Positions 5,301 to 6,110 of a stretch of 6,110 bases of DNA are shown here, in pieces (position 1 is the stretch's first letter; every line of letters starts with the position of its first letter). The position numbers and the translations under genes were made by a program. The notes below the pieces were generated by a model. The model had not been told where the DNA came from and did no database searches. It was given only the letters and a program-made list of their open reading frames with translations. Source of the DNA: Methanobacteriota archaeon (GTDB lineage: Archaea; Thermoplasmatota; Poseidoniia; Poseidoniales; Poseidoniaceae); the NCBI GenBank assembly GCA_018623995.1, contig JAAZUV010000089.1, positions 1 to 6,110 of the forward strand. Direction: 5' to 3'.

Positions 5301-6110
5301 ATGGCAGAGGCGAAGCGATGCGACCTCCTCATTATCGGGGCTGGGCCTGGCGGTGGTTCTGCAGCAATTCATGCATCTCGTCTTGGCCTTTCGACCATAG
5401 TGGTTGAAGCCGATCCAGAAGTTGGAACACCAGTTCATTGTGGCGAGTGCCTTTCCGATCTTGCTGTGCAGAATTTGGATTTGCAGATACCGGATCATGT
5501 CAAAGCTCTGGATGTGAAAGGTATTCGAGTCATCTTCCCTGGTGGCGAAAACAAGCTGCTTACAGAACCTGGGTATGTTCTTGAGAAGCATTTGTTTGAA
5601 CAGTGGTTGATGGATGAAGCCACATCACTTGGGGCAGAATTGTACCTCAATCATCGAGTCACATCGATGAAAAGAATTTTCAATAGCGAAAATCAATTTT
5701 CCAATTGGATTATTGAAGGCAAAGGAAATGAATTTCCAATTGAATGTTCAGCCGTGATTGATGCCTCCGGCGTGTCAGGGGCAGCCTCGAAACTCCTTGA
5801 CATGGGAACCGAGGTTGAGGTCATCGCTGGATTCCAGTACGAGTTGAACGATGTGCCAAACGATGGCTATCTTGACTTTTACTTGTGGCCAAAGTATTCA
5901 CCACACGGTTACGTTTGGATGATTCCCAAAGAAGGAGAACGGGCTAATGTCGGACTGGTTACAACCGACAAGAAAGGAGCGATTCGATATCTTGACTCGT
6001 TCATCGAAGACACCTATCTTGCTGGAAAACCTGCAGTCAATCCTCCTTGGCGAAAGGATGGAATGAAGATTAAGCCATTTGGCGGTACAATTCCAATCTC
6101 TGGGCCTCGC
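5301..6110 (+). CDS. Geranylgeranyl reductase family flavoprotein, N-terminal 270 residues (cut by window edge)
   Basis: The first 270 residues are visible, with no stop before the edge. The N-terminus carries a Rossmann FAD-binding motif (DLLIIGAGPGGGSAA, 8-22) with Glu36 at the end of the second strand for the ribose. Next come VHCGECLS (45-52), at the position of the conserved CGEG-like active-site segment, and DASGVSG (154-160). The aromatic substrate-pocket segment FYLWPKYSPHGYVWMIPK (193-210) follows, then NVGL (216-219) and GGTIPISGPR (261-270), which normally runs into the second FAD motif just outside. Archaeal members hydrogenate the geranylgeranyl chains of membrane lipids (digeranylgeranylglycerophospholipid reductase); some relatives act on quinone tails or chlorophyll, so the substrate is inferred. 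The ATG at 5301 is chosen because it leaves a short N-terminus before the FAD strand. In-frame GTG codons at 5277 and 5292 are alternatives, and 5277 would fit the TATA candidate better. Confidence 0.9.
   Translation, partial: MAEAKRCDLLIIGAGPGGGSAAIHASRLGLSTIVVEADPEVGTPVHCGECLSDLAVQNLDLQIPDHVKALDVKGIRVIFPGGENKLLTEPGYVLEKHLFEQWLMDEATSLGAELYLNHRVTSMKRIFNSENQFSNWIIEGKGNEFPIECSAVIDASGVSGAASKLLDMGTEVEVIAGFQYELNDVPNDGYLDFYLWPKYSPHGYVWMIPKEGERANVGLVTTDKKGAIRYLDSFIEDTYLAGKPAVNPPWRKDGMKIKPFGGTIPISGPR

Noticed and set aside
5194..5400. Short plus-strand frames overlapping the start of the GGR-family gene
   Set aside because: The overlapping frame from 5301 carries an unmistakable FAD-binding motif and stays open to the window edge.
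1..6110. CRISPR, tRNA, rRNA, insertion sequence or phage signatures
   Set aside because: No spaced repeats, cloverleaf-like element, transposase or long terminal inverted repeats were seen on reading both strands by eye.

Overview
The window reads as ordinary chromosomal DNA from an uncultured archaeon. The best guess is a marine planktonic euryarchaeote (Marine Group II / Poseidoniales type, Thermoplasmatota). Supporting signs are an archaeal geranylgeranyl-reductase-family flavoprotein, TATA-like boxes about 25-35 bases from start codons with almost no room for a leader, secreted LVIVD-type propeller proteins, and acidic proteins in moderate-GC DNA. The taxonomic guess is inference; no rRNA or other marker gene is present.

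Left part (1-1301, all minus strand): the N-terminal third or less of a UbiD-family decarboxylase runs off the left edge (1-298). Upstream of it lies a 102-residue protein of unknown function (353-661). Upstream of that is a secreted, C-terminally anchored 198-residue protein (705-1301). A 6-bp perfect inverted repeat (667-683) sits between the putative TATA box and the start of the 102-residue gene.

Centre (1302-3629, plus strand): a 57-bp divergent promoter region with one AT-rich core separates the 198-residue gene from a 596-residue exported LVIVD/beta-propeller-like protein (1359-3149). The two divergent products are both predicted to face the outside, and both carry a short His-rich stretch. 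A small orphan membrane protein follows (3201-3629) with its own TATA-like element.

Right part (3630-6110): converging on the membrane protein with only 10 bp between stop codons is a minus-strand two-gene operon. It encodes a CobW/COG0523 GTPase with an extra C-terminal SH3-like tail (3987-5174), then a thioredoxin-like (2Fe-2S) ferredoxin-domain protein (3640-3969). This pair suggests metal-centre handling or metallochaperone work. A 126-bp AT-rich divergent spacer then leads to the geranylgeranyl-reductase-family gene (5301 onward, truncated by the right edge), which probably saturates the isoprenoid chains of archaeal membrane lipids.

No rRNA, tRNA, CRISPR array, insertion sequence or clear prophage feature was seen. 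The most interesting points are the compact divergent promoter, the candidate operator or terminator at 667-683, the possible N-terminal-histidine metal site in the 198-residue protein, and the extra C-terminal domain on the CobW GTPase.
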